DNA from: Casuarius casuarius
Lineage: Eukaryota > Chordata > Aves > Casuariiformes > Casuariidae
Assembly (NCBI GenBank): GCA_003342895.1
Contig: PTFA01000042.1
Location: 992,001-1,056,000, forward strand
Direction of reading: 5' to 3'
DNA length: 64,000 bases
The notes under the pieces were generated by a model. It had not been told where the DNA came from, did not search any database, and saw only the letters and a list, made by a program, of their open reading frames with translations. How positions within the stretch are numbered: position 1 is the stretch's first letter; each line of letters starts with the position of its first letter. Both the position numbers and the translations under genes were made by a program. Of this stretch, positions 44,951 to 58,100 are shown piece by piece.

Positions 44951-46456
44951 TTGATTTTTTCCTTGACCCCTCTTGTTTTCTCCCTGTGGTGCATTACAGT
45001 GGTGGCTTGGGATTTTTTTTACTAATGATGTTCATTTTTTTCACAAATACAGAGCACAATCCCACATGAAGATTGAATGGTCTGTCTACCTTTCTGAATC
45101 TGCATGTAGTGTTTGGTCATCTGTGCACCAGCCTTTCTCTTCCACTCCTACATTTCCAATATTTTGACTGAAATGTGTATCAGGCATCAGCTGGCTCTGA
45201 AGTTTCATACTACTATTTTTTCAACACAAAACTATATATTCTATTTTAAGGTGTAGCCACTGAAATGAAAGGATAGGTCTACCATCTTCTCAATGCAGCT
45301 CCATGTGTGCAAAGCAACCCTCGAGCTGGCTTAGCCCGCAAGGGTTGATTGCCTTCCAAGCTTGTTGCTTGAGACTGCTTTGAAAACAGAGGCAGTAGAG
45401 AAATGAGACAGCAGTGAAGTCTTGGACTGGATGTTTCAAAGTGGCTTATGTCTCCTTTCTCAGCTGGGCTCCATGCTCCTTCTAGCACAGCCAAAGAGCA
45501 GGCCTCATCTGGAACAGTTTATTCTAAAATGATCTAGACCATGGCCGTGTCTATAAACACTTGCTGCCTTGGTTCAGGTCCGTGCATCTGTAGGAGTAGG
45601 ATTTTATGGAAGTGTCCTCCATGCATGTGTGTCCACTAACAAGGATGAGCAGGATTTGGGACTCCTGGCTTTTTACTTTGGGAAGATTGCACAAGGTGTG
45701 GGAAAGAGTTAAAGAGCCTGAAAAGAGATTACTGTTTGTTTAAGCATTTGGAAGAAAACACTGAAAGAGAATAAAAGCAACCAACAATGCATGTCTGTCC
45801 TAGAAGCCCTGTGAGAGAGCTACTTACTACTTTAATATACCATGTTGGTTGGTGGAATGCCTAGAAGACATAGGCAAGGACCAGCTAGGAATTTATGCTA
45901 AGTGCTGTGCAAATACATACTATGAAGGTGGCTCCTCTCCCAAGGATACTGCAGTCTAACGCAAACAAATGAGGAAGGACAAGGTAATAAGGAGTTAATT
46001 TTGATTAGTGTGATAGACTGTCTTCTCAGCATCCAGTGGCCGGGAGCTTTGTCTAGTTTTTGCAGGCACTGCAGTAAAGGAGCATTTATGGGGGGGTGTA
46101 GAAGGAAAAGGCTAAATTAGTTTTACAGATGCTTCCAGGGAATTTCCCCTCAAGTACAATGGGCAGCACAGGGCGGGGGAATTGAGGCAGGGCCTGAGTG
46201 TTGACGTAACGCAGCTCTCCTCACAGGCTCCTTGGAGCTGGAACTTACCCCACCAGCACCACAGCAAGGCGGGGGGCTTGGCAAGGGATGCTGGACACCT
46301 TGTGCATGATGTGGAGGGAGATCCGTGCCTGGCAGTCAAGGGGAGGCATGGCCAGACGGTGGGCTAGATAGGCCCATCTCCCTTGCACTCCCCAGGGACC
46401 GTGTAATATTTCAGTCTGCTTTGCATCAAACGGCTGTCTGACAACAGCCTTCCTGA
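44951..46456. other. Intergenic sequence up to the assembly gap
   Basis: No gene recognised. A relic at about 45885-45990 (tgctgtgcaaatacatacta and then ctctcccaaggatactgcag, tctaacgcaaacaaatgagg) resembles an old amniote SINE of the form ctgtacaaacaca...ccctgccccaa.gagcttacaatctaa. Nothing else is supported. Confidence 0.65.
45885..45990 (+). repeat. Degenerate amniote SINE-like fragment (candidate)
   Basis: The sequence of words tgctgtgcaaatacatacta, gtggctcctctcccaaggat, actgcagtctaacgcaaaca follows the pattern of an old dispersed element common in reptile genomes. The divergence is high, so family assignment is tentative. Confidence 0.4.
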
Positions 46457-46542
46457 NNNNNNNNNNNNNNNNNNNNNNNNNNNNNNNNNNNNNNNNNNNN
46501 NNNNNNNNNNNNNNNNNNNNNNNNNNNNNNNNNNNNNNNNNN
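46457..46542. other. Assembly gap (86 N)
   Basis: A run of 86 undetermined bases. Reading frames that cross it are artefacts. Confidence 1.
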
Positions 46543-46689
46543 AGGCACTGGCTCTTGCTTTTGTCAATTGCTCTTGTCAAAGCCCATTTGTCAAAGGCTG
46601 TGCTCTGCAAGCTGTCATGTCACACTGCTCTGCACCCATGGCTCCTCCACTGTCTCACAATAACCTTCACATTATGAAGGTTAGATGAA

Positions 46690-47080
46690 AGAGTGATCTA
46701 TTTTTCCACTCCATCTCCTTGTTTTTCTTTATAAATGAATGTTCATTTATTAAACCAGAATTCATAGAGTAAAAACTCCTATGATCAGATCAATGTACTG
46801 GCTTCAAAAATGATCACGCGGTAGCTCCAGGTCTGTCCTAACGTAAAGGAATCCGTAGCAATAATACATCAACAAAGGATATGCTAGGAAAATAATTTCA
46901 GTGATTGTACGGATTATAAACTGCTGCCACTTGTTTCATTAACTTGTGTTAGACTTGCATGGCCACACACATATCACCCTGCATTGAAAGAGAGCTTAAA
47001 GGCATTATGGTCTCAGCTTTCCTAGCAAGTGATGGCCCCTGGCAAATGTTTCTGAATCCAAATGCCTTCTGTCATTAAAG
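46690..47080. promoter_or_regulatory. Candidate conserved non-coding element
   Basis: AT-rich unique sequence with dense possible factor sites, including aaatgaatgttcatttatta (self-complementary TGAATGTTCATT core), atgatcagatcaatgtactg, and gtttcattaacttgtgttag. Free of repeat signs. Conservation cannot be judged here. Confidence 0.2.
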
Positions 47081-47270
47081 CTTTAAAAAATCCCTCTGTT
47101 GCACGTCAGTGCCTGCATCTGCCTCTGGCTGATTTCTGCTACCTGTTCATTATTTCCGTTTCAGATCCTCATGTTTTCCTGAGCTTGGTAGATATAATGT
47201 AGGCATAATGATATTTTCTGTTAGTTCTGCACTTAACAGGAAAATGTGAGATTGCTCTGCATGAAGTGTT

Positions 47271-47293
47271 CCCCCCCCCCCTTTTTTTTTTTT
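47271..47293 (+). repeat. Homopolymer pair C11 T12
   Basis: Eleven C followed directly by twelve T. Lengths of such runs are unreliable in assemblies. Confidence 0.95.
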
Positions 47294-50200
47294 ATGGTAG
47301 CCTTTTCCTTGGAGGAGGAAGGATGGAAATTCCAATGGAGCATTATAATTCATTGTTTTGTTCTTAAAAAAAAATCATAAATGGAGGTGGGGGATTCCAA
47401 TACTGCACAGTCCTATTTTTAGCAATCTGATTTACGATTTTCTCGGTGGAGCCCCTCAGTGCCAACGGGATGCTTAAACTTGATGGCCTTTCTGATTTGG
47501 CAGCAGTGGATAGTGTGAAGTTTCAATGAAGAAACTTGCAATGCTGCTGAGGCATATGCAGTGATCTGGTTAAAATCACTGGGAGGCTTGTGCAAAGACT
47601 GAGGACCAGACTCAAGACTGATATGAACTGCTTCAGCAAAGCTAGCGTGGTTGGCGTTGACTAGGAATCTGGCCCAAATGCCTGATGGCTCTGGAATGAC
47701 CCTAAGGCTGTAACAGACACCTTATCAGTTGGACATACAAGGTCTATGCTCATCCCATTTGATCCATGAGAGCATATATCCCTGTAAAACCATAAGGATC
47801 TGCTCATGTGGAACGAATTGCTAGATGTAAAGATGTGTCTGGCTGAGCTCCAGTGAGCCAAGCTGAGTTAATTTACCGCCTCATCTCGCAGCCCTGTTTG
47901 AGCAGGGGTGGCAGACTGGGTTGTCTGCCAGCCCTTGACTGCCACATTCCCCCCAGTGGGATGGTATGAATTGCCATCAGACCAAAAGCACTTGCTGAGA
48001 GGTGAGCACATCACCTCCCTCTTACCCCCACAACAGGGACAACAACTTCCAGTGACAACCAGACCAAGAGCAACAAACTTTTAAATCTGCCCAGCACAGG
48101 TGGCCAGGGGCTGGCTGGAGGCAGGCCTGTTTATCAGCAATTAATGCTGGTACAGGTTTCATTTCTAAGGCCTCCGCGTGAAGGGCCCGACCTCTGTGTT
48201 GTGCTTGCCATCGTCTCCACGACAAGGAGAAATGCAGCCCACCTAATGCCAGCCTTCTCCCCACTGCGTGTCTGTCCGGCAGACACTGGGCACCTGGGCT
48301 CCTTCTGTAGTCAAAAGGGAGAGACGTGGTCACCACCTGGGGCCAGATTCATCCCACCCTGAGGGATGGGGCCTTGGCTGGCGGTTAGGGGTAGGGGACT
48401 TCTGTCCCTCTCCATAAGCTACAGGGAGACACTGGGCAACTTCCTGAGAGCAATGGTCTTGAAAAAGGGCTAGCCACGTCCCAAATGACTTCCAAGTGAA
48501 ACTACGGCATGTGGAGGGAGTGTTGTTTTTGACAACACAGGGTGGAATCAGAAGGGACAGGAGTTTCTTTAATGGCTAATTTTATGGTGTTCCTCCTCTA
48601 AACATCAGGCATGGGAAAGGCAACTGACCACAGATGTTCACTTTGTGCTCAGCACAGGAATTTTAAAAGAAAATGGATGCTCCGCCATATATAGCTATGT
48701 CATGACAATTGTAGGACATGTTGATATTACACATCCCACTTGACATGCCCCATGAACGTGGGCTGAGTAATTTCAGGTTGTATTTAAATAAGAGTGACTG
48801 TATCTTTCCTGCAAGCATAAGTCAGTTAAAAATATCCTGTGGTTACGGCTTTGAAAATGCCTTAAAACCAACTTAATCTGGTCAGAAAATGCAGGGTGAT
48901 GGTGATTGCTATATTAAAATATTCAGCCATAGAGCATGCCCTCACTGACATCAGCTCCTGCACATCAGTGAGAGCAGGGCTTTGCTGTACGGAGAGGACC
49001 GCTGCCTTTCCCCAGCGACCACAGCTGTCTGAGCGACCCCTCTAGCTGTCACCTACTACTTCCCAGGCCGCTGGCAAGGATCCAGCTGCCACAGCCTTCG
49101 CGGAGGCATGCTTAATGCCTCCAGAGTCTCAACACAAGACAGAAAAATCCGTCTGCCTTAGACTCTTGTAGCCCATTTTGTAGCTACAAGATTTCCCATC
49201 CATCCCTGTCTTCTGAAAGCCTGACCCTAGGTCCAGAAGTTCAGGACCTATCTTCTCTGGTCTCAGTACATTGGACTCTCCTTAGCATGAAAGCCAGCTC
49301 AGCTGTTGTCTCGGGGCACTACCAGGCCTTTCTGTCCCTGCCGCCTCCCCGGGACGTCCCCCTGCCCAGGACCCCACTTCAGCCCCTGGGCTTGCCCTGG
49401 GCTGCCTCGGAGGTAGCCTGTGCCCAGCCCTGTCCCTTGCCAGCCCTGGCTTACCCACTGGGCTTCCTGGACTGACATCACATTTCACATTTTGGTATGG
49501 TTTGCTTGATCTTTAAAATCTTGGTATGAGCACTGGCTTTCAGATTTGCAGTTTTCCACCCCTTCTGTCCGTTCCTCTACAAATATCTTTCCACTTTTTT
49601 TTTTTTCCTTTTACAACTTTGTCACTAAATAGGGGAGAGAAGTTACCCTCCAGGTTAGGATGTCTAGCACAGTGAATAAGCAGAGGGAATTAGCAGTTCA
49701 TCATCATCTCGCTGTCCCTGATACCCTGATACAGAACAGTGTATCCCGGGAAGGGTAATAAAGAGGAAATGCTTAGCGCATCTGAAAGCCATTCGGCTCT
49801 CCCACGAACCGCACGGAAAGTACAGCTACTTCTGGTGGCGCCGCTGACTGTTTCTTCATTGTCTTATCCCCTTCTGGCAGGATGTAACTCCCGCTCAGAA
49901 AACATCACAAGCCCAGCAAATGCCAGCATAATTCCACAAAGCCTTTGCTTTCTCACCTGGGAGCCCAGTTCCCCGACAAGTGTTGCAGAAATCAGAAGCA
50001 AACACAGCCTGATGAGTTTTATAAGCACAGCAAAACCCCCTTCCCTATTGAACAGCTGAAGCTGCATGCCAGCGCTGCTCCAGCCTGCTGTAATCCCCTG
50101 TGACCAAAGACTACCAAAACTGCACGAGCCTTTCTCAAAATCATTAGGTGGGATTAACCTCCCCAGCCCCTCTCGCCGCCCCCCTCGGCAAGGATGGCTT

Positions 50201-51651
50201 TGCGGGGAGGTGTACGGGTGCTGAACACTTCCTCTGGTTCTGATAAATTCGGGGGCTGCAGGCCAGGGTATTTATACTCCTGCTACGGGGTTTTGCTCGT
50301 GCCAAACGCTCCACACACCAACCTCATTTATGTACTGCGGCGTTAGCTGGCAGTCAGTCAAGCCCTCTGCTTGCCTTCCAAAAATGAGACGCAGCATACT
50401 GTCCACCTGGCTGGGCCGCAGTTAGCCTCGCGCTGGGGTGATTTGCAGGGAAGAGATGCTATGAGACAGCTGGGCTCTTTCCAATGCCTTTTGGCAGTGA
50501 GATACGGCCGAGAGGCTAAGGGGCGCAGGGGTCTGGTGCCGCGCCGCGCTGCGCGTGGCTCGCCAGCCATGGCCTGCAGCTGGCTCTGCAGAGCCACTGA
50601 TGAGGGAGGCAAGGAAGGCAGCTGGGGAGGCGCTCCCGAGACTTTTCTGGAGCAGCTTGGTGATTCAGATTTGCCCATGGCTCCAAAGAGACCGTGCTGG
50701 TGTCGCCCTCGGAGAGATCTAGAAGTCCCTAGAGCAAAGCTAGTGAATCTGCAACGTGGCCTTAGGGTTCCTTGTTTACCAAAAACACTGTGACGTTTTA
50801 TACCGATGTCCTTGGGCTTGTCTATAGCCTTGTGATCTTGTATTGAGAAGTCCAGGCTAATTCCCCTCTTCCGTGCTCTCCCAAAGGCCGGAGGGCAGCT
50901 CCTGCTGGCTCCAGCGGCAGGGTCGCTGCGGTGGGTTGCACTCCGGTTGCTCCATGCTCACTGCAGCGAAGGAGACAAAGCAGTGCTGGTGAGGAAGCCA
51001 GCAAGGGCAGGAGGGAGCTGAACACAGACCAGCTTGGTATTTTCCGTATTGTGCTCATAGCCGGTCTCAGTTAAAGCATTCATCCGCCAGCTAATTTTTA
51101 ATGGCTGACGTTAAGGTTATCTGTAAAACTGGGTGCTTGGTGATTAGACCCAAGAAGAGTTTCCACACGCTGATGATACCCTCCTTTCTTTAATTGCTAA
51201 CATCTATGGTGCAGAGAGTATTTATTGCTATTTGAAGAAGCAGCTACTCACTCAGGGTCTCTAGAAAGGGAAGCTGGTGTTTCTGTTGATTTATATCACT
51301 AAAATTATTTACAAAGCCTTAGCCTCAGAGACCATAAACATCCAAAATGTGTTTTCTCTCATAAAACTCAGCTGCACGACACACAGAACCACGAGCTTTA
51401 TTTATCTGGAAAAGTGGAGAGGGTTTTTGTTATTGTCACGATCATCTTAGTCGAAGAATGGGATTTGGTTACTCCTATGTGTGTTATAAATACAGCCAGC
51501 TGCGAGATCCACGTCCAGACCCAGAGCTGGTCTGTGGGGTGTGCAGATTTTGCTTCCGCTCACAGTAGGAAAGAGGGGCCACTGGAAAGTTTGAACCTTG
51601 CATTTTACCCGGACGTCTGAATGCATTTGTATGCGCCGATATGATCTCTGT

Positions 51652-51653
<2 letters not shown>

Positions 51654-51681
<28 letters not shown>
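51654..51681 (+). repeat. (CT)14 microsatellite
   Basis: An uninterrupted dinucleotide run. The repetitive RE peptide seen on the opposite strand is a by-product. Confidence 0.97.
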
Positions 51682-51684
<3 letters not shown>

Positions 51685-54600
51685 CATAAATGAGAGCTAG
51701 TCATACGCTTTGCCTCTGGACCTGAACTTCCCCCAGACTCTCATATTCGGCCTGAGGGTGTGACCTCAACTCCGAGAAAAAGAGACTTCAAACTCCCAAT
51801 AGCAGGTGTCAGGGGTCTGGTAAGCTTTATCCTAGCCGGGCAGGTGGAAAAGCAAGAGATGATGTAGTGCTAAGTGACTGCCGGCATTTGGCTGTGCTGT
51901 AGGGTGGGCTGCTCCATGGCATGTGGTGAGACCGAGGGCTTGGGCATGGGATGACGAGGCAGCCGAGCCACGGGGGTTCCAGGGCATGGGAGGGAATGGG
52001 GCACGCCGGTGCCAGCGGGTCAGTGCTGCCCAGGGACGGTACCTGGTCTGCTGGGCTGCATGAATTACTGCCTGTGCCGTTCACAGGTGGAGGGGAGAGT
52101 AACCCTGCAATGGGTCTGGATCCTGCTTTGCCTTGAGGCAAGAAAAGAGAAGAAACAAGAAGGCAGCAGTCATATCAAAAGCAGATGCAGGCTCACCACT
52201 TTTCTATCCATCAGAGAGCTGAGCTACACAGTCTCAGTGAGGTGAGATAGGGGGCCTCAGCTGGATGTGAATCTCTTTTAACTGGTTCCATTAAGAAACG
52301 CAGGTTGTTAATTTGTCCCTGTGTACCAGTGTGGAAGCTGGCAGACCTGGTTGTAGCCACGGTCCAGGGGATATCCTGTCATTGTTATTCTGCAGATCAG
52401 ACTAAAGCCCTGCCAGGCTCTGAAACCCAGTCACGACTCAATAAAAGAAGGTATTTTACAGTGAAATTCACTTCAATAGATATATTTTTTATTTATTTAT
52501 CTCTCTATAGATATATAGATAGATAAACATACTAAGGGGAAATAAAAATACGCCGTATGACCTTCTTACTAAAAAGATGTGTTAATTCATGTACAAAAGT
52601 CTCCTGGCCATTTCAGCAAAGCCAGAATGCTACCTTAAAAAACCCACCCTGAAACAAAGAACCTCTAGCTACTCTTGAAAAATCACACAAGTGGTCAAAG
52701 GGCCCCATGTCTTATTGTTTCCACACACACGTTCATAATTTCACTGGACCGATTGCTTACCATTGATTGATTTCACTTCTTCGAGACACCACACATCTGG
52801 AATTATTCAGGACATTACTGTGTATAATGCTATGCTAGCATAGTTGCTCCATTTAGCTCTATTCCCTACGCTTAAAAAAAACTTAGAGGAACTTAAAATT
52901 CCCATAACAATTGCACGTGCATGTTGACCTGAATGGTTTATACATCTGAACAACAGCATGAAAATGTCAGGTATGTAACACTAAAACAAAGTCTGACTGT
53001 ATGTATGGAAGTCAGGAGAATTCAGATTTAACATTTTTACAGCAGTGTCAATATTCTTCAGGTATAGGTGTCCTTAGGATCCACACTTTGATGTTCTCAT
53101 TTGTGCAACCCAGGATTTTATGTCTGGATTCAGCTCACTGAAGTCAGCAGAACTGATTCAGAGTCAGGGATTTATTCACTGCAAAAAATGGTATCACATA
53201 CTCAGCCCATAATTGCATGCTATGTCCTGTCCAGTTTGCATACCTAAGAGGTGAAGGAAAAAAATGTTGATTTAATAGACAATGATGCAAAACCCAGGTT
53301 ATTCATAGAAGAAAAGGAAGAGGAAAATATAAACACAGACGATCTCTCCGATGGTGAGTTAGGGTTAGTTTCTGCATAGTTAAAGCTGAACTGAAAGGAA
53401 GGAAGAAGGTATCTGTACTTGCTATAGATTTTGTGTGGTGAATGAGGATGATGTGGAGATTTTTGTTTAATATGTGTATTAAGGGAAGAGCAAATGCTCA
53501 TACCTTGCTATTGGAATTGTCTCGATTCCCTGATCTGCTTGCTTTTTCTGAAGGGCTTTTTGGAGGGCAGAGGAAATGGAAACCTGCCCAAGCTTCAGCC
53601 TTTGTTACGGAGAGAGGAAAACTGTAACTAGATAGCCCTTTTAAAAATCAGTGTCCTGAACCTGACAGAGAAGCAAGCAAACGAGATGAGAGAAAAGGCT
53701 GTCCATGGAAAATTCACCAACACTTTTGGCACGGCATTGTCACTATTGCTTTTTATTCCAACAGGCCTTCTACTATTTCACCTCTAGAAAGAGCAAATCT
53801 CAAAACTTCTTATGTACAGTAAAAAAGGAATGTCTTAGAAGTCTCTTAGGAGATGTAAATTTTTCTAGTTCCCTCAGGGTTGATGAGCAGCCACACCAAG
53901 TGAGGACATGCCAAAATGTTAGCGATTTAGCTGTCCCTCGCCAGCTGCAGTTTGGATTCCTGGCTTTTCCGAAATTAGCCTAGTCATTCTCAAAGTTGGC
54001 ACATGTCTATGGTAGAATGGATTTCCTAAAAGGCCAAGGCTCAAGTAATAGCTCTAACATACTTTTGACTGGTGTATTTTTGCTAACATTGCTGTTTTAT
54101 GCAATCATGTAATGCAGAAATCTCTACTGTCATGCACACAAGCATTTAAGTAGACTTCAGGCGGTTTTAAGATGCACTGGGTTCCACCACTGACATGTCA
54201 TCTGTGACTACAAAATGTGGCTGCCTTTGTTTTCTGCATTTTGAAATTTCCAAGGGCACTGCATGTGCCAGAAATTGAAGTTGTTCTGTCATCTGACCCA
54301 AATGCAGCAGGGAGAAACTCTGCTTATCCTTTGTTTTCACAGAGCAGTTTTGCTGCTTTTTGTAATGTTAGCCTGGGGTAGTAAAGCCTGGTCAGACTAG
54401 CTAAGGTGTGAGCTGGCTAGATGCTAGATTTAAGTGGCACAATCTTCATAGCACAGCTGAAGTTTAGTCAGAAAACTGTATTTTACAGCTACAGAATAAT
54501 CATTTTTAAAGCCAGATGTATTGGTAAAGGATACCTTTATGCCAGTACAACTACATCAGCATTAGGGACCATAGCAGTACAAATATTTTGGTGAAAAGTG

Positions 54601-54719
54601 CACTCCTCATCAAAACTGTATTAGCAGAAGAAAAGGCAAGCACCGAGCCGCCATCAGCCTCTTTACAGTCGGGTGTGCTCTCCCGGTGCAACCTGATCAA
54701 GCACAGGAAAAGAAATTCT

Positions 54720-55120
54720 TCCTTTTTTCTTGCTTCTATTTTGAAAGGATTTGATTAGCATTTAAATAAAAAGTTAAGCAGTTACCCTGTGCTGTATATC
54801 ATGCACATCTGCAACCACCTCCTATTTAAGTTAGTTGACTGTTTAACCTTTTGCCTTTCTTTTTATAGTTCTCCTGGTAACTTCCTTACCTCATTAGGCT
54901 TTTGAATTCAGAAATAAAAACTTGATGCTTGACTTCTCTGTCCCGGGTCTATTTTTAAAGCCCCTTTTGAGAACATTAAAATAAGATTGGAGCCAATAAC
55001 ATTCTGGTTTAGTAGCATGGAGTGACTATTTAAGGTGTTTGGGACCTCCATATGATCATTTATCATAACATTATTCCAGTTCAAATGCTTAATTACAGCA
55101 TATTTTCAAATCCCTTTCCA
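54720..55120. promoter_or_regulatory. Candidate conserved non-coding element
   Basis: AT-rich, unique sequence with clustered homeodomain, MEF2-like and GATA-like words: gatttgattagcatttaaat near 54747, ctatttaaggtgtttgggac near 55027, and atgatcatttatcataacat near 55052 followed by tgcttaattacagca. The pattern resembles vertebrate developmental enhancers. Inference only. Confidence 0.25.
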
Positions 55121-55139
55121 GAAGCTCTATAAATACCCC

Positions 55140-58100
55140 AGCAACATCTAAAGACCAACACTGCCAATAGTTGAAATGGTCTTTTCACGTAGACTGGCCT
55201 TTGCTTTCTCCCCTGCTAGAGGAGATTCTGTTTACGTCTGTGTTTTGCGTCTAGGAGCCCATAAATGTTGCGTTGTTTCTTCAGGCGGTTTTTGCTGGGT
55301 GCCGCCAGGTGCCGAGCACCTCACCTTGCAGCCTTGGCCGCAGCTCTGTCCTGCTCCTCTGAGCAATGGCAGACCAAGGTAGAGATTGAAGATTTCACCA
55401 AAGCGACCTATGTTCCTCCACGTGAGCTCGGCTCTGCTCTCCTTACCAAGAAGCCTAACCTGGCTTCGGTCCCTATCCCTGCCATCCGATGTGCAGCTGT
55501 GTACATGAAAGTCACACCTACCTGTCACCGTTGTTCTAGGTCACATAAGAGCAAGAGACCACTGGAGAAGGATCCAACAGGTTGAAATCTGACAAAAGGA
55601 AATACTTGTCCATGGATGCACACTTTGCCCAAAGAACTCAATGTTACTGAGGAGAAAATTTGACAATGAGTCTAAAAATGGTCAGGTGTGGAAAATAGCT
55701 GTAGTTATACAGGGTTTTTTTTTTAAGAATACTAAACATTCAGGATTCATCCTCTTACTTAACTGCTAATTAGTACAGCCAAGAGAGCAGATCCTGTCTG
55801 GGAAGGGTGTCCCCTCACTGCTGTTCCCATTTGTGCTTTTTTGGTCTGGGTGCCCGTGATACTGCCCACCTTCGACACCAGAAGGCTGGACACCCTGACT
55901 CGCTGGGCTCAGCCTTGTGCAACAACTGCTCCACCCCATCAGCTGCGATTTCAAGAACCATTTGCCTGAAAATCGATGCCACGGGGAGGAATTTTGGCGT
56001 TCAAAGCAGAATGACTACCAAGCATCTTCCCTTTCACTCTCCTTCCTACACACTGTAATGAAAACCTCATGCAAAGAAAGCAGAAGGAAAAGCTTTTTCC
56101 CTTTCCCAGAGCATTGCAGTGAGGAAGCTTGTATGCTTTGTGGCCTCGAGACATTCGATCCCCCTTTGGTGCCCCTTTCAGAGGCGTTCCTGAGGTTGCT
56201 GGGATCCCACTTGCACCCAGCTGCTCCAGCCCTGCTGAAAATGTGCAGTGGTTAAAGAAAGAAACTTTAAACCCAGTGTCCTAGACACCAGTTCAGTAGG
56301 ACTTATTTGCTTTCACTGTCTGGAGGACTAGATGCTAACTTAAAAACAGACGTTTAACACATGGATCAGTGATATTTATAAGACCCTCTTGCTAGACTGG
56401 AGCAGAGCTATGTATATATATTGGCAAATAGTAAACCCATTGAAAAATGTGGCCTTGGTCTTTCTGGAACCATCAGTGGCTTTCAAACTCTTTGGATTGG
56501 AAATATGTTTATTTTGGGGAGCAATTCTGCCTGGGGGTTGGGAGATGGGAGTCAACTCTCTTCAAGCAGAGGAAAGAAAAGAACTAAATTTACTCACATC
56601 CCAGTGAATCCTTTCAGCTCTGGAATGCTGAGAAAAGGAGGACATTTCTTCCTGCAATTTTTAATACCCAACTTTCCATTTTGTTTGCTTTTCTTCCACA
56701 AGCCCAGAATTCAGCGTTTTGTTCAGGTTGAATAGGATATTTTTTGCAGAACAGAACTCNTTCTTTTTTTTTTTTTAATCTCAAAAGAAGGGAAATTGAA
56801 ATCTTTCATAAGTTAGTTCACTCTAGAGAGATTTTGAGCTGATTTGTTTTGTTTGGCTAATGTACTGAAAAAAAATCACTTTTATTTTCATAGCCCTAAG
56901 CAGCATCCAGTAAGCTCTTCCAAAATGCTCTGTATCTAGTCTCATCATTTAATGATGAATTCGGAAAAGACAAAAATAAAAAAGATCATTTTTCTCTTTC
57001 AATTGTATTTACATTTTAATTGCAAATCCTCTGCCCCTGACAGCTCTGCATATTTGTAGCTGATACACCCCCCCCCCCCCGAAAATCATAAAGATAACAT
57101 TTAACATACGTACAGTGCAAGGTTTTCCTCCTAAGGATAAGATGGAATCCAAATCATCAGTACAATTAATGTAAGTCTCTATCCTTAAATCCTTATCAAA
57201 TGGCATTAGTTTAGTAACAAGAAAACAGAGTGGCATCAAGTGTGGGAACAAACAAAAATTTCCGTCGTGCGCAAACTTAAATGAAATACAGAGGAAAGTT
57301 ACATATGCTAAGAACGGAACCAGTTATAAAATAAGAGCAAGATTAGAGCCAAATATTTGCACCTTTGGTTAGTTAAACATATGCCCAGTAACAGGAAACT
57401 CTTAGATTTCCAAGTTGGGGGAGGCAGAGCAAGGGATCACGCTTATGAGAACCACTGCGTTGCCTAGCTTGATGCCATAGTTTGAAACCTTTAATATGTG
57501 TTTGTAACCTAGGGCAAAACTGAGCAGTGGGAGGCACACCTGGAGCTCCATGGCCTGGGAAGAGCCCTGCAGTGCCAATGCAGCGATGCAGAGCACGTCA
57601 CAACTCAGCTGGAATCAGATTTGGGCAATGGCTCAAAAGTGCTGTAAAACCCATATGCACTTACCCAAACCATACTGGAAACAAGAAGAATAAGTAGAAA
57701 AAAGAATTAAAAATCCCTCCTACCACTTGGAAGGTATCCAGCTGCTCTGCTTAAAGTCTCTGCTGCAGCAAAGGGAACCTTACACCCACTTCACACCAGC
57801 CCCACAAAGATTTTAACATGGGTTTCAAAGCTCAGGGTGTGAGCAGGGCTTACTGACATCGAGCTGCTTTATTTTGTGATTTCCAAGATTCTTTTATGCA
57901 CCTTTCTGAGAGTCTAATGTCAACTTTCCTCCCAGTTTCATGACTTAGCAGGTGTGACTCTCTCTCTTGGGCCTGCTCTTGGTCTTTTCCTTTTACTAAT
58001 TTGCTGTGATTTTTCTGGTCAACCATGTTGCACCTGGCGGGTGGAACACGTCATCTCACAAATTTTAGAAAATGAGAGAGATGTTTGTGCTGAACTGCAG

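Larger units (their letters stand above)
46543..54700. other. Intergenic sequence, no gene recognised
   Basis: No convincing coding sequence. It holds a C-run followed by a T-run at 47271-47293, a (CT)n microsatellite at 51654-51681, and GC-rich patches at about 49330-49450 and 50160-50580. A relic ending in aggaatctggcccaaatg (47663-47680) and another at 53121-53180 with cagctcactgaagtcagcag resemble an old sauropsid repeat. Frames in the GC-rich patches have low-complexity composition and no known domain. Confidence 0.6.

Noticed and set aside
46245..46610. Minus-strand frames crossing the N gap
   Set aside because: They contain runs of undetermined residues and are produced by the gap.
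51447..51704. Minus-strand peptide with a long Arg-Glu repeat
   Set aside because: It is the translation of the (CT)14 microsatellite.
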